NCBI RefSeq assembly: GCF_000340965.1
Contig: NZ_ANAY01000002.1
Coordinates: 1-64,000 of the forward strand
Source of the DNA: Nocardiopsis kunsanensis DSM 44524
GTDB lineage: Bacteria > Actinomycetota > Actinomycetes > Streptosporangiales > Streptosporangiaceae
Reading direction: 5' to 3'
DNA: 64,000 bases
Each line of letters opens with the position of its first letter. Within the stretch, counting starts at the first letter, position 1. Positions 35,574 to 47,668 of this stretch are shown one piece after another. The notes under the pieces are model-generated. The model did not search any database. It had not been told where the DNA came from and saw only the letters and a list, made by a program, of their open reading frames with translations. A program made the position numbers and the translations under genes.

Positions 35574-36835
35574 CAGCTCTCTTCCCCTCCGACCGTGGTC
35601 GCAGCCGTTCGTCCCGAGAGGCGCTCGTGCTCCGGGTCGCGGGGAAGTACGGCCCTCGGGACCTGCGACCGGTAACACTGCTCGGTGGCCCGGGCCACCT
35701 CCGACCACGAGTACCGCCTCCGGGCCCGCCTCTCGGAGGCCTCGGAGTAGAACCTGCGTGTGTCGGGTTCGGCCAGCAGCATGCGGATCTTCTCGGCGAG
35801 CCGTCCGGGGCTGCGCGCGGGGACGAGCAACCCCGTCTCCCCGTGCACCACGGTGTCGCAGTGGCCGCCCACCCGGGAGGCGATCACGGGTACACCGCAG
35901 GCCATCGACTCGACCGTCGAGATGCCGAACGGCTCGTACCAGGGCACGTTGACCGACAGGTCCGCGGAGCGGACGAGCGCGGGAACCTCATCACGATCCA
36001 CACACCCGAGGAACCGCACCCGGTCGGCCACGCCCAGGTGCCGGGCGATCGTGCGCAGCCGTACGACCTCGGGGTCGTCCCTCATCTCGTCGGTGCGCGG
36101 TCCGCCGACCACGAGCAGCTCAGCATCGGTCACCGCGGCCAGGGCCCGGATCACCGTGTCGACCCCCTTGCGGGGGACGAGCCGTCCCAGGCTGAGCAAG
36201 CGCGGCCGCCCGTTCCTGGGCGCACCGGGGCCCGAGCGGGTGAAGCGCTCGGTGTCCACACCGCAGGGCACCACGGCGATCCGTTCCGGTGCCACGCCCC
36301 AGGTGAGGAGTTCGCTCCTCTCCTCCTCGGAGGTCGCCACGACCGTGTCACAGGTCCGTGCCACGGCCGGTTCGATCCGGTCCCTCTCCGGAGGGCTCGT
36401 GTCGGCGAGGCCCTGGAAACGCTGCTTGACCGCACCCAGCGCGTGGAAGGTCTGGAACACGGGGATCCCGAGCGCGGCTCCGGCACCGGTCGCGGCCATC
36501 CCGCTCATCCAGAAGTGGGCGTGCACGGCGTCGGGCCTCTCGTGTGCGAGCGCCTCGGTGAGCGCGCGCTCGAACTCGCCCATGTGGGGCAGCAGCAGGT
36601 CCTTGGCGAGCGGTGCCGCCGGCCCGGCTGTCAGGTGCCGGACCCGGACACCGTCCCGGAAGAGCACGGTGTCGGGTGCGGTCGGATCGGTGCGCCGTGT
36701 GTGGACGACGACGTCGTGTCCCCGCCGGGCCAGTGCGGTGGCCAACTCCGCCACGTGGACGTTCTGACCGCCGGCGTCCTCGCCCGTGATGAGCGCCAGC
36801 GGGCTGGCATGCTCCGACACCATCGCGATCCTCAT
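35573..36835 (-). CDS. Glycosyltransferase family 4
   Basis: A 420-residue GT-B enzyme. The N-terminus MRIAMVSEHASPL with GGQNVHVAELATALARRGHDV is the acceptor-side Rossmann domain. The C-terminal domain has LLSLGRLVPRKGVDTVI and the E-x7-E signature EPFGISTVESMACGVPVIAS, with WYEPFG binding the donor. It resembles actinobacterial mannosyl- or glycosyltransferases such as the PimB/MshA group, but the donor cannot be read from sequence. It overlaps both neighbours in the heptose operon by 1-4 nt. Confidence 0.87.
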   Translation of the reverse strand: MRIAMVSEHASPLALITGEDAGGQNVHVAELATALARRGHDVVVHTRRTDPTAPDTVLFRDGVRVRHLTAGPAAPLAKDLLLPHMGEFERALTEALAHERPDAVHAHFWMSGMAATGAGAALGIPVFQTFHALGAVKQRFQGLADTSPPERDRIEPAVARTCDTVVATSEEERSELLTWGVAPERIAVVPCGVDTERFTRSGPGAPRNGRPRLLSLGRLVPRKGVDTVIRALAAVTDAELLVVGGPRTDEMRDDPEVVRLRTIARHLGVADRVRFLGCVDRDEVPALVRSADLSVNVPWYEPFGISTVESMACGVPVIASRVGGHCDTVVHGETGLLVPARSPGRLAEKIRMLLAEPDTRRFYSEASERRARRRYSWSEVARATEQCYRSQVPRAVLPRDPEHERLSGRTAATTVGGEES

Positions 36836-37872
36836 CGCGCCACCTCCTCCAACACTCGCTCCCAGTCGTCGAGGAACCTCGGGAGCCCGTACCGGGCCAG
36901 CGCGGCCTCGCGCGCGTAGGCGCCGGTCCGGGCCGCGTGGTCGGGGTCGTTCAGGAAGGCGCGTAGCTCCGCCGCGAGCACGCCGGGGTCCGTGGAGACG
37001 ACACCGGCGCCCGGCGGGACGGCCTCGTAGGCCTCGGTCGCTCCGACGGCGGCCACGGGAAGGCCCATCATCATCGCCTCGATGAGGGAGAGTCCCAGGG
37101 AGGTCCAGCGCAGCGGGTGGACGTAGGCCCTCCTGCGTGCCAGCTCGGTGTGCATGGCGTGTTGGGGCAGGTCCTCGTGGGCGCGCAACCGTGTCCCGGA
37201 GAGCCCCAACTGTCGCGGGACCGCTTCGACACCCATACCGAACAGGTCCAGGGGGACCTCGCCGGCCAGCCCCGTGAGCAGGTCCGTTCCGGTGAAACGC
37301 CAGCGGCGCAGGGGTTCGTTCAGCACCGCCCCGGCCCGTGCCACCTCCCCGGTGTACAGCGGGCCCGGGTCCGGGATCCCGTGTTCGACGACGTGTACGG
37401 GGGCCCGGCCGCTGTCCCAGAAGAGGGCGTTGAAATGGGTCACGTGCACGATGGGCACGTCCGAACGTTCGGCGAGCGGGTGCAGGGTCTCGGGCACGCC
37501 GCCGCGCGGGGTGTTGTGCTCGACGTAGACCGCGGGCACGTCCCGGCCGGGGACCGCTCCGAGGAGGTGTTCGGCGAGTTCGATCTCGTGGGGCCGCTGC
37601 AGCAGCACCAGGTCGATCCCGGCCCCGCGCACCTGCTCCCAGGGGAGTTCCACGGCGTTGGGCGGCCAGTTCCAGGTGTCGGCCCGCCCGCGTCCGTCGG
37701 GTCCCCGGTCGGGTGTCACCGGGAGCACGCAGGTGTGCCCCGAGTGCAGGAACGAGGTCGTCCACGACCCGTGGACGTGCCACATGAGCACACGGCGTGG
37801 CCGGACGGGCTCCCTCGTGTGCGTTTCGACCCGCGCGGACGCAGCGGTGGTCCGGCCCGTGTCCACGGTCAT
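36832..37872 (-). CDS. Glycosyltransferase, GT4-like
   Basis: A 346-residue GT-B protein. RRVLMWHVHGSWTTSFL opens the N-terminal domain, VYVEHNTPRGG lies in the middle, and the C-terminal domain has HPLRWTSLGLSLIEAMMMGLPVAAVGATE with the expected Glu. The ATG at 37872 is chosen because the stop of the upstream GT9 overlaps it as ATGA; upstream in-frame sequence is Arg/Pro shadow. This family appears in actinobacteria beside the same heptose genes, from my memory of genome contexts. The donor is unknown. Confidence 0.8.
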   Translation of the reverse strand: MTVDTGRTTAASARVETHTREPVRPRRVLMWHVHGSWTTSFLHSGHTCVLPVTPDRGPDGRGRADTWNWPPNAVELPWEQVRGAGIDLVLLQRPHEIELAEHLLGAVPGRDVPAVYVEHNTPRGGVPETLHPLAERSDVPIVHVTHFNALFWDSGRAPVHVVEHGIPDPGPLYTGEVARAGAVLNEPLRRWRFTGTDLLTGLAGEVPLDLFGMGVEAVPRQLGLSGTRLRAHEDLPQHAMHTELARRRAYVHPLRWTSLGLSLIEAMMMGLPVAAVGATEAYEAVPPGAGVVSTDPGVLAAELRAFLNDPDHAARTGAYAREAALARYGLPRFLDDWERVLEEVAR

Positions 37873-38879
37873 GGCGCCTCCCCGAGCTCGTCGATGGCGG
37901 CCAGGACCTGCCCGGCGGTCACGCCGTTGAGGCAGGGATGGCCCGGAACCGGGCACCGGCGCGCCCGCGTGCCGGCGCACGGGGCGTCCTGGTGGCCCAA
38001 CAGGCGGTGGTCGACCCCGTACGGGGCCCAGGCCGAGGCGGGCACGACGGGAGCGAAGAGCGATACGACCGGGGTACCCACGGCTGCGGCCAGGTGTGCC
38101 GGCCCGGTGTTGCCGACGGTGACCACACGGGCCCTGCGGAGCACGTCGGCGAGTTCGGCCGTGGTGGTGCGGCCGGCCAGGTTGAGGCCGTGTTCGCCCC
38201 CGACCCCGCCCGCCCTGGCTCGGTCGGTACCGGTGACGACGACGCGGTGCCCGCGGGCACCGAGCTCGGCGACCACGTCGGCTCCCAGGGTGTCGGGCAG
38301 TTCACGGGCGGGTGCATCGGCACCGACGTGGACGACGGTGAAGGCTTCGCTGCCCACCAGGTCCCGTGTGTCGGGCAGGGGCCGCCGCAGGTCCAGGCGT
38401 CCGGTGTCCTCGGGCCCGGGCGGGAACCCGGCGGCCTCGGCGAGTGAGAGGGCGCGCTCGGCCTCGGGCATCCCCTGGGGAACACGGTGGCGCACGTCCA
38501 GCAGGCTTCCCGGGTAGTCGTCGCTGATCGCCGAGATCCGGCCCACCCCCGCCATCCTGAGCAGCAGGGCCAGCGGGAGCGGAGACTGGTGGAAGGAGGT
38601 GAGGACGACGGCCTCGTCGGCGCCCGTAGCGGTGATCGCCGCCATCAGTTCCTCGACGTCCTGGCGCTCGACCCGGGGCGGTTGCGGGGAGATCCACGGC
38701 GCACACCAGGTGATGACCTCGTCCACCCCGGGGAGCAGGCGTGCCGCCGCCTCGCCCTGGGGTCCGGCCAGCACCACCACCCGGTCGGCCCTTCGGGCGA
38801 TCGCGCGCACGGCGGGACCGGACAGCAGGACGTCGCCCATGCTGTCCATGCGGGCCACCAGGACCGTGCGTGTGCTCAT
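37869..38879 (-). CDS. Glycosyltransferase family 9 (heptosyltransferase-type)
   Basis: A 336-residue GT-B protein of the ADP-heptose:LPS heptosyltransferase family. VARMDSMGDVLLSGPAVRAIA is the family start; VGNTGPAHLAAAVGTPVVSLFAPV is the donor site motif; the Cys-rich tail (CAGTRARRCPVPGHPCL) is typical of WaaC/WaaF/WaaQ relatives. Together with gmhA and hldE this supports transfer of a heptose from ADP-heptose. It overlaps both neighbours by 4 nt. Confidence 0.88.
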   Translation of the reverse strand: MSTRTVLVARMDSMGDVLLSGPAVRAIARRADRVVVLAGPQGEAAARLLPGVDEVITWCAPWISPQPPRVERQDVEELMAAITATGADEAVVLTSFHQSPLPLALLLRMAGVGRISAISDDYPGSLLDVRHRVPQGMPEAERALSLAEAAGFPPGPEDTGRLDLRRPLPDTRDLVGSEAFTVVHVGADAPARELPDTLGADVVAELGARGHRVVVTGTDRARAGGVGGEHGLNLAGRTTTAELADVLRRARVVTVGNTGPAHLAAAVGTPVVSLFAPVVPASAWAPYGVDHRLLGHQDAPCAGTRARRCPVPGHPCLNGVTAGQVLAAIDELGEAP

Positions 38880-40378
38880 GTCCTCTCACCCCCCACGAGT
38901 CTGCGCACCGCGGAGAGCAGGTCGTGCTCGACCTCCGGGGCCCGGCGCAGTTCCTCGTCGAGGGTCACCGGAGTGGGCACGAGGATCCCCCGTGCTCCTG
39001 CGGCGGCCGCGGACTCCGTGTCGGAGCCTATGTCGCCGATCACCGCGCACTCGGCGGGATGCACACCGAGCCCGGCGGCGGCGCTGAGCACCAGGCCCGG
39101 CAGTGGTTTGCGGCAGGTGCAGCCCTCCTCCGGGGTGTGCGCACAGATCCGCCACAGGTCGAAGGGGCCGAGCAGCTCCTCGACCCGCCGGTTGACCCCG
39201 GTCACCTCCCGTTCGGTGAGGGTGCCGCGGCCGATCCCGGACTGGTTGGTCACCATCCCGACCCGGAGCCCGTGTTCGCGGGCGAGTGCGACGGCTTCGG
39301 CCGCACCGGGACGTGCGACGACCTTGTCGGGGTCGCCGTTGTAGGGCACGTCCTCCACGAGCGTGCCGTCGCGGTCGAAGAGCACCGCGCGCACGGCCGG
39401 CGCGGGCCGGGCGCCGACGTGCCGCAGCTCGCCGCGCAACCGGTGCAGGCACGCCAGGGGCGGGACGAGCACGCTCGTGAGCGCCATGTCGGCCCATTCG
39501 GCGGGGAGGGACGGCCCGGGGCGTATCCGGGACAGCGCGAACCGGGCGGTCGACAGTGCCCACACGGCGGTCGACACGGCGGCCGTCCCCCGACGGCCGG
39601 TGGCCGCCGTGAGCACGGCGGTCGCGGCCACTGCGGTCGTGAACAGGTGTGAGCGCAGACCGCCAGGCGGCTCGGCGACCCGTTCGCGCCAGGAAGGCCC
39701 GTGCAGTCGCCACATGAGGGCATTGTCCGCGTTGCCGCGCTGGGCCCGCAGACTCACGCGGCGCTCCCCGTCCCTCAGGGGGTGGACGCACACCCGGTCC
39801 CCCCTGTGCAGTGTGAGGCCGGCGTCCTGTGTCCGCAGGGCCAGGTCGGTGTCCTCCCGGTAGGCACGGGGGAAGCGGGTGTCGAATCCGCCGACCCGTT
39901 CCAGGGCCCGTCTGCGCACCGCCAGGTCGGCGGTGATCCACAGAGCATCCTCCAGGGCGATCGTGGCCCGTTCGGCGTCCGTGGGGCGGCGTCCGTGCGG
40001 GCGCGGTACGACGATGCGGCCCTGGCTGCCCGCTGCTTCCCCGGGGAGGGAGGCCAGGTCCGCGCACAGCCGCTCGGGCCAGTCCGCGGGCGGTCGCACG
40101 TCGTCGTCCAGGAAGACGATCCACGGCGCGGTGCAGGAGTGCCATCCGGCCTGCCGTGCGGTGGCGGGCCCCTTGCCGCCCGTACGCAGGATCCGCACGC
40201 CGATCCGGTCCCCGATCCCGGGCAGCGGGGTGTCCCGCTCACCGAGGGGCCGGTCGTCGACCACGACGATCTCGGCGGGTGCGGCGTCGGGCGGGGCGTC
40301 CAGGACCGCCTCGAGCGCGCCCGCCAGAGCCGGGCGTCCCGTCGTGGGGACGACGACCGCGTACTCGGGCGCGCTCAT
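38876..40378 (-). CDS. GT2 glycosyltransferase fused to GmhB-type heptose bisphosphate phosphatase
   Basis: A 500-residue two-domain enzyme. Residues 1-305 form a GT2 domain (VVPTTGRP, VFLDDDVRPP, YREDTDLALR) ending in a hydrophobic patch that may touch the membrane. Residues about 328-495 are a HAD phosphatase with FDRDGTL, NQSGIGRG, the Cys/His zinc loop CAHTPEEGCTCRKP, and IGDIGSD, as in GmhB. The HAD half would remove the C7 phosphate of heptose 1,7-bisphosphate, the step between the two HldE reactions, so the four-step ADP-heptose pathway is complete here. The ATG overlaps the carbamoyltransferase stop. Confidence 0.88.
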   Translation of the reverse strand: MSAPEYAVVVPTTGRPALAGALEAVLDAPPDAAPAEIVVVDDRPLGERDTPLPGIGDRIGVRILRTGGKGPATARQAGWHSCTAPWIVFLDDDVRPPADWPERLCADLASLPGEAAGSQGRIVVPRPHGRRPTDAERATIALEDALWITADLAVRRRALERVGGFDTRFPRAYREDTDLALRTQDAGLTLHRGDRVCVHPLRDGERRVSLRAQRGNADNALMWRLHGPSWRERVAEPPGGLRSHLFTTAVAATAVLTAATGRRGTAAVSTAVWALSTARFALSRIRPGPSLPAEWADMALTSVLVPPLACLHRLRGELRHVGARPAPAVRAVLFDRDGTLVEDVPYNGDPDKVVARPGAAEAVALAREHGLRVGMVTNQSGIGRGTLTEREVTGVNRRVEELLGPFDLWRICAHTPEEGCTCRKPLPGLVLSAAAGLGVHPAECAVIGDIGSDTESAAAAGARGILVPTPVTLDEELRRAPEVEHDLLSAVRRLVGGERT

Positions 40379-42024
40379 GTCCGCCCCTTCTCGGAACGGC
40401 GTACGAGGTAGGGGCCCAGGGCCAGGATGTCCACCGGGGCGGAGCCGAAGCACTCCAACGCGTCCCTCGGTGAGTCCACCATGGGTCGGCCGGCCGTGTT
40501 GAGGCTGGTGTTGACCAGGACGGGCACTCCGGTCAGCGCCTCGAACTCCGACAGCAGGCGGGCGGTGAGCGGGTCGTCCCCGGGATCGACGGTCTGTACT
40601 CGCGCGGTACCGTCCACGTGGACCACGGCGGGGATCCGGTCCCGCCACTGCGGTGCGACGTCGTGGACGAACAGCATGTGGGGGCTGGGCAGGGGCCCGC
40701 CCGAGAAAATGTCCGCGGCCCGTGCGGCCGGCACCATCGGGGCCACGGGACGGAACTGTTCACGGCCCTTGACCCGGTTGAGGCGTTCGAGGTTGTCGGC
40801 GTCGGACGGGTCGGCGAGCAGGGAACGGTGGCCCAGTGCGCGGGGGCCGAACTCGGAGCGTCCCTGGAACCACGCCACGAGTGCGTTCTCCTGGAGGGCA
40901 CGGGCGATCTCCGCGGCGAGGTCGACGGGGCGTTCGTACTCGACCTCCGCCTCGGAGAGGATCTCGGCCAGTTCCTCGTCCGACCAACCGCGCCCCAGGT
41001 CGGCGCCTGGCATGGGCTCGACCTTCTCACCGAGGTCGGCCGCCGTTTGCAACGCTCCCCCCAGGGCCGTGCCCGCGTCGCCGGCGGCGGGCTGGACCCA
41101 TACGTCGTCGAACGGGCTCTCCCGGACGATCCGGCTGTTGGCGACGCAGTTCAGGGCGATCCCTCCCGCCATCGCCAGGCTGTGTTGTCCGGTGCGTTCG
41201 TGGAGCCAACCCAGCAGGTCGAGGAGGACCTCCTCCAGCCGCTGTTGCACGCTCGCCGCGAGGTCGGCGTGCAGGCGCGTGGGTTCGGTTCCGGGTTCCC
41301 GGGCCGGCGCGAGGGCCTCCCAGTCGACCTGCGAGGCCACGATCAGCCCGTCGCCCAGATGGGCGATCCTGTCGCTGAGCCGGTCGGCCATCGTCGGTTC
41401 CCCGTAGGAGGCCAGTGCCATGACCTTGTACTCGTCGCTCGAGCGCCGGAAGCCGAGGTGTTCGGTGAGTTCTTCGTAGACCAGGCCCAGCGACTCGGGG
41501 AGCCCTTGGCGCGCGAGGACCTCCAGCTTCCCGTCCTCCGAGTAGGAGCCCGCCAGGTGCGAGGTGTTCTCGCCGCGGCCGTCGGCGGCGAGGACGGCGC
41601 GTCCGCCCGCGGCCCTCGGCGCCGCCAACGCCGCGGAGGCGGCGTGTGCGACGTGGTGCGGCATGTGCAGGACCCGTTCCGGGTCCAGTCCGGGAAGAGC
41701 GGTGGCGAGGAAGAACGGGGCCCGCTCGACGTAGGTCTTGCGCAACCATTCCCAGGCCGGGTCGAGTCCGGGGCCGCGTTCCACGGCCAGTGCGGGATCG
41801 TATGAGTAGGTGACCGCGTCGAGGTCGGAGGGGCTCACCCCTGCTTCGCTCAGGCACCAGCGCATCGACTCGACCGGCAGCTCCCACGCGGAGAAGGGAA
41901 CTGCTTCCTTGCCGTGCTTGCGCCGGGAGAAGCGTTCCTCCTCCGCGGCTGCCACGGTCCGGCCGTCGACCACCAGAGCGGCGGCAGGGTCGTGGAAGAC
42001 GGCGTTGACACCGAGCACTCTCAT
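40375..42024 (-). CDS. NodU/CmcH-family carbamoyltransferase
   Basis: A 549-residue O-carbamoyltransferase using carbamoyl phosphate and ATP. The N-terminal ASKHA-like domain starts MRVLGVNAVFHDPAAALVVDG and includes metal-binding HHVAHAASA and DGRGENTSH; later motifs are EYKVMALASYG, GGIALNCVANSRI, SEFGPRALGHRSLL and REQFRPVAP, all family marks. The start has GGAGGGGG upstream. It is the first gene of the operon, so a carbamoylated sugar or acceptor in the glycan is likely; carbamoyl-heptose is an inference. Antibiotic-pathway enzymes of the same family act on sugars, so a metabolite role is possible. Confidence 0.88.
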   Translation of the reverse strand: MRVLGVNAVFHDPAAALVVDGRTVAAAEEERFSRRKHGKEAVPFSAWELPVESMRWCLSEAGVSPSDLDAVTYSYDPALAVERGPGLDPAWEWLRKTYVERAPFFLATALPGLDPERVLHMPHHVAHAASAALAAPRAAGGRAVLAADGRGENTSHLAGSYSEDGKLEVLARQGLPESLGLVYEELTEHLGFRRSSDEYKVMALASYGEPTMADRLSDRIAHLGDGLIVASQVDWEALAPAREPGTEPTRLHADLAASVQQRLEEVLLDLLGWLHERTGQHSLAMAGGIALNCVANSRIVRESPFDDVWVQPAAGDAGTALGGALQTAADLGEKVEPMPGADLGRGWSDEELAEILSEAEVEYERPVDLAAEIARALQENALVAWFQGRSEFGPRALGHRSLLADPSDADNLERLNRVKGREQFRPVAPMVPAARAADIFSGGPLPSPHMLFVHDVAPQWRDRIPAVVHVDGTARVQTVDPGDDPLTARLLSEFEALTGVPVLVNTSLNTAGRPMVDSPRDALECFGSAPVDILALGPYLVRRSEKGRT

Positions 42025-42222
42025 GGAACCCCCTCCGGGCGAACCGGCGTCGATTCGGAGCACACCCAGTCGACTACCATGCGTCAGGACGGACAAACTT
42101 CGCCCTGACCTCCCTGTTCGCACCTGCGGCCCCGGACGGCTCCCGCGCCCGGTCCCATGTTTGACTCGGGAGGCCGACGGTCAGGGCCTTCCAGGAGCGA
42201 CCGCTGCGGCCGAGGAGGGACC
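42025..42222. promoter_or_regulatory. Divergent promoter region of the heptose operon and GT9 gene
   Basis: 198 nt separate two divergent transcription units of the same pathway. Both starts have strong RBSs (GGAGGGGG on the minus strand, GAGGAGGGA on the plus strand). TTGTCC on the minus strand (42091-42096) is a possible -35 box, but no convincing -10 partner was found. Confidence 0.35.
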
Positions 42223-43197
42223 ATGTCTCCGGTGACCCGCTCCCCCCGTCTCCTGGCGGTACGCGCGCTGGGTCTGGGGGACTTCGTGACCGCGGTCCCC
42301 GCCCTGCGTGCCTTGGAGCGTGCCCGTCCCGATCACGTGCGCGTGTTGGCCGGGCCGGGCTGGTACCGGGACCTGGTGCGGTCGGCCGGGTTGGGGTGGC
42401 GTGTCCTGCCCGCCGACGCACTGCGTACACCGGAGTGGGAGGGCCCCGCCCCGGATCTCGCGGTGAATCTGCACGGCCGGGGGCCGCAGAGCACGGTCGC
42501 GGTGGAGGCGCTCGGCCCCGGGGAGCTGTGGGGTTACGCGCACCCGGACGTCCCCTGGGTCCAGGGGCCGCCGTGGCCCGGCGCGATCCACGATTCCCGG
42601 GTCTGGTGCGGGCTGTTGGAGTACCACGGGGTTCCCGCCGACCCCGAGGACGTGCGTTGGACCCAGCCGGTCGGCACCAGCGACCGGGACGACACGGTCG
42701 TCGTGCACCCCGGCGCGGCCTCGGCGTCGCGGCGGTGGCCGCCCGAACGGTTCGCCCAGGTGGCCCGCCGCCTCCAGAACCGGGGGTTCAGGGTCCTGGT
42801 GACCGGTTCTTCCGGGGAGCGTGCTCTGGCCGAGCGGGTCGCCGCGGAGGCCGGGTTGCGGTCCGGGTCGGTCGTGGCGGGCCGGACCGGTCTGCGCCTG
42901 TTGCTCCATCTGGTCGCCCGTGCCCGTCTCCTCGTATGCGGGGATACGGGTGTGGCGCATGTGGCGACCGCCTGTGTCACCCCGTCGGTCCGTCTCCACG
43001 GGCCGGTCTCCCCGGCCCTGTGGGGGCCGCTCGTGGACACCGACGTCCACTCCTGTCTGTGGTCGGGGCGCCGGGGCGACCCGCATGCGGACCGTTTGGA
43101 CCCGGGGCTGGCCGAGCTGACGGTGGATGCGGTGTGGCAGGAGTGCGAGCGCCTACTGGGAAGACGGCAATTCCCGACAAAAGCCCATCAAGTCTGA
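42223..43197 (+). CDS. Glycosyltransferase family 9 (heptosyltransferase-type)
   Basis: A 324-residue GT-B protein of the heptosyltransferase family. LLAVRALGLGDFVTAVPALRALE forms the N-terminal domain. VVHPGAASASRRWPPERFAQVA and LLVCGDTGVAHVATACVTPSVRLHGPVSP are donor-site segments. The ATG at 42223 has GAGGAGGGA just upstream, so it is preferred over the longer frame. It is divergent from the operon at 30003-42024 but clearly the same pathway, and gives a second GT9 for heptose transfer. Confidence 0.87.
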   Translation: MSPVTRSPRLLAVRALGLGDFVTAVPALRALERARPDHVRVLAGPGWYRDLVRSAGLGWRVLPADALRTPEWEGPAPDLAVNLHGRGPQSTVAVEALGPGELWGYAHPDVPWVQGPPWPGAIHDSRVWCGLLEYHGVPADPEDVRWTQPVGTSDRDDTVVVHPGAASASRRWPPERFAQVARRLQNRGFRVLVTGSSGERALAERVAAEAGLRSGSVVAGRTGLRLLLHLVARARLLVCGDTGVAHVATACVTPSVRLHGPVSPALWGPLVDTDVHSCLWSGRRGDPHADRLDPGLAELTVDAVWQECERLLGRRQFPTKAHQV

Positions 43198-43362
43198 ATC
43201 ACTGGACTTTTCGCCACCACAGTCGTGGGCAACCCCCTGCACAGGCACGTCTTCGTGGAGAACACTTCCCCCACACGGAACCCGGACCGCAGAACACCGA
43301 CCACAACCCCGGGGCCCGTGTGCAAGGACGCTCTCCCGTGCCCGACGGTGAGGAGGATCCTC

Positions 43363-44259
43363 TTGACTGTGCACACCACATCCGACGTCCGGGGCACGAC
43401 CACAGAGCCCCGGCCCTCGGAACCTTCGCGGGAGAGCGCACTCGTCCCCCGCCAGGCCCGCGAACCCGCGGCGGAGGTCCTCGACGACCCGCCCTCCGTG
43501 CAGGAACCCTCGGCGGAGGCATCCGCCGAGGAACTGCTGAGAACACTGAAGGCGTTGGAGCCGCACGACCCCCTGGAGGAACGGCTCCGCGAACGGATCG
43601 TGCAGCGCTACAGGCCGGTCCTGCACCGGATCGCCCGCCACTACAGCGGCCGGGGAGAACCCGAGGAGGACCTGCGGCAGACGGCACACGTGGGGCTGGC
43701 CAAGGCGATCCGCGGTTACGCCCCCGAGAGGGGCAAGGCCTTCATCAGTTACCTGCTGCCCACCGTCACGGGCGAGATCAAACGGCACTTCCGCGACCAC
43801 ACGTGGGCGGTGCACATCCCCCGGGAGATCCAGTCGCGCCGTCCCAGGATGAACCGGATCCGGCAGGAGCTCGAGCAACAACTCTCACGCGCCCCGAGCA
43901 TCCACGAGATCGCACAGGCCATGGAGCTCTCGGACAAGGAGGTGGAGAGGATCCTGCTGGCCTCGGAGGCCTACAACACCTTCTCCTTCGGGTCCTACGA
44001 CGAGGACTCGCCCTCCCCGATGGAGGAACGCATCGGCAGCGAGGACCACGACCTGAACATGGTCGTCGAGCGGGAGTCGCTGCGTACCGCGTGCGCGTTG
44101 CTCTCGCCCCGGGAGCAGCTGATCCTCAAACTCCGGTTCTTCGACGAATGGACCCAGGGGCAGATCGCCGAGGAGGTGGGCTGCTCTCAGATGCACGTCT
44201 CCCGCCTGCTCGCATCCACCCTGCGCACCCTCCGAGCGGAGATGGTCGCGCTCTCCTGA
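43363..44259 (+). CDS. SigB/SigF-type RNA polymerase sigma factor
   Basis: A group 3 sigma-70 factor with an unstructured N-terminal stretch of about 50 residues. Region 2 includes RYRPVLHRIARHYSGRGEPEEDLRQTAHVGLAKAI; region 3 includes PREIQSRRPRMNRIRQELEQQL; region 4 includes LSPREQLILKLRFFDEWTQGQIAEEVGCSQMHVSRLL. Members of this family drive stress or developmental genes and are usually held by RsbW-type anti-sigma factors, none of which is seen beside it. The start is ambiguous: TTG at 43363 is 6 nt after AGGAGG, GTG at 43369 is 12 nt after it. It is followed by a hairpin shared with the geosmin operon. Confidence 0.9.
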   Translation: MTVHTTSDVRGTTTEPRPSEPSRESALVPRQAREPAAEVLDDPPSVQEPSAEASAEELLRTLKALEPHDPLEERLRERIVQRYRPVLHRIARHYSGRGEPEEDLRQTAHVGLAKAIRGYAPERGKAFISYLLPTVTGEIKRHFRDHTWAVHIPREIQSRRPRMNRIRQELEQQLSRAPSIHEIAQAMELSDKEVERILLASEAYNTFSFGSYDEDSPSPMEERIGSEDHDLNMVVERESLRTACALLSPREQLILKLRFFDEWTQGQIAEEVGCSQMHVSRLLASTLRTLRAEMVALS

Positions 44260-44270
44260 ACGGGTGTCGT

Positions 44271-44308
44271 GCGCAGGCCCGGCGGACACGGGACCACCGG
44301 GCCTGCGC
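44271..44308. terminator. Bidirectional terminator between sigma factor and geosmin operon
   Basis: A perfect 12-bp inverted repeat, GCGCAGGCCCGG (44271-44282) and CCGGGCCTGCGC (44297-44308), with a 14-nt loop. It lies between convergent genes, 11 nt after the sigma stop and 3 nt before the geosmin synthase stop. There is no T-run, as is common in high-G+C actinobacteria. Confidence 0.75.
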
Positions 44309-44311
44309 CGG

Positions 44312-47658
<3,347 letters not shown>

Positions 47659-47668
47659 GGGTCCTCCC

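Noticed and set aside
30003-42024. Lipopolysaccharide core locus acquired from a Gram-negative
   Set aside because: Base composition matches the rest of the window, and no Kdo, lipid A or O-antigen ligase genes are present. A native actinobacterial glycan operon fits better.
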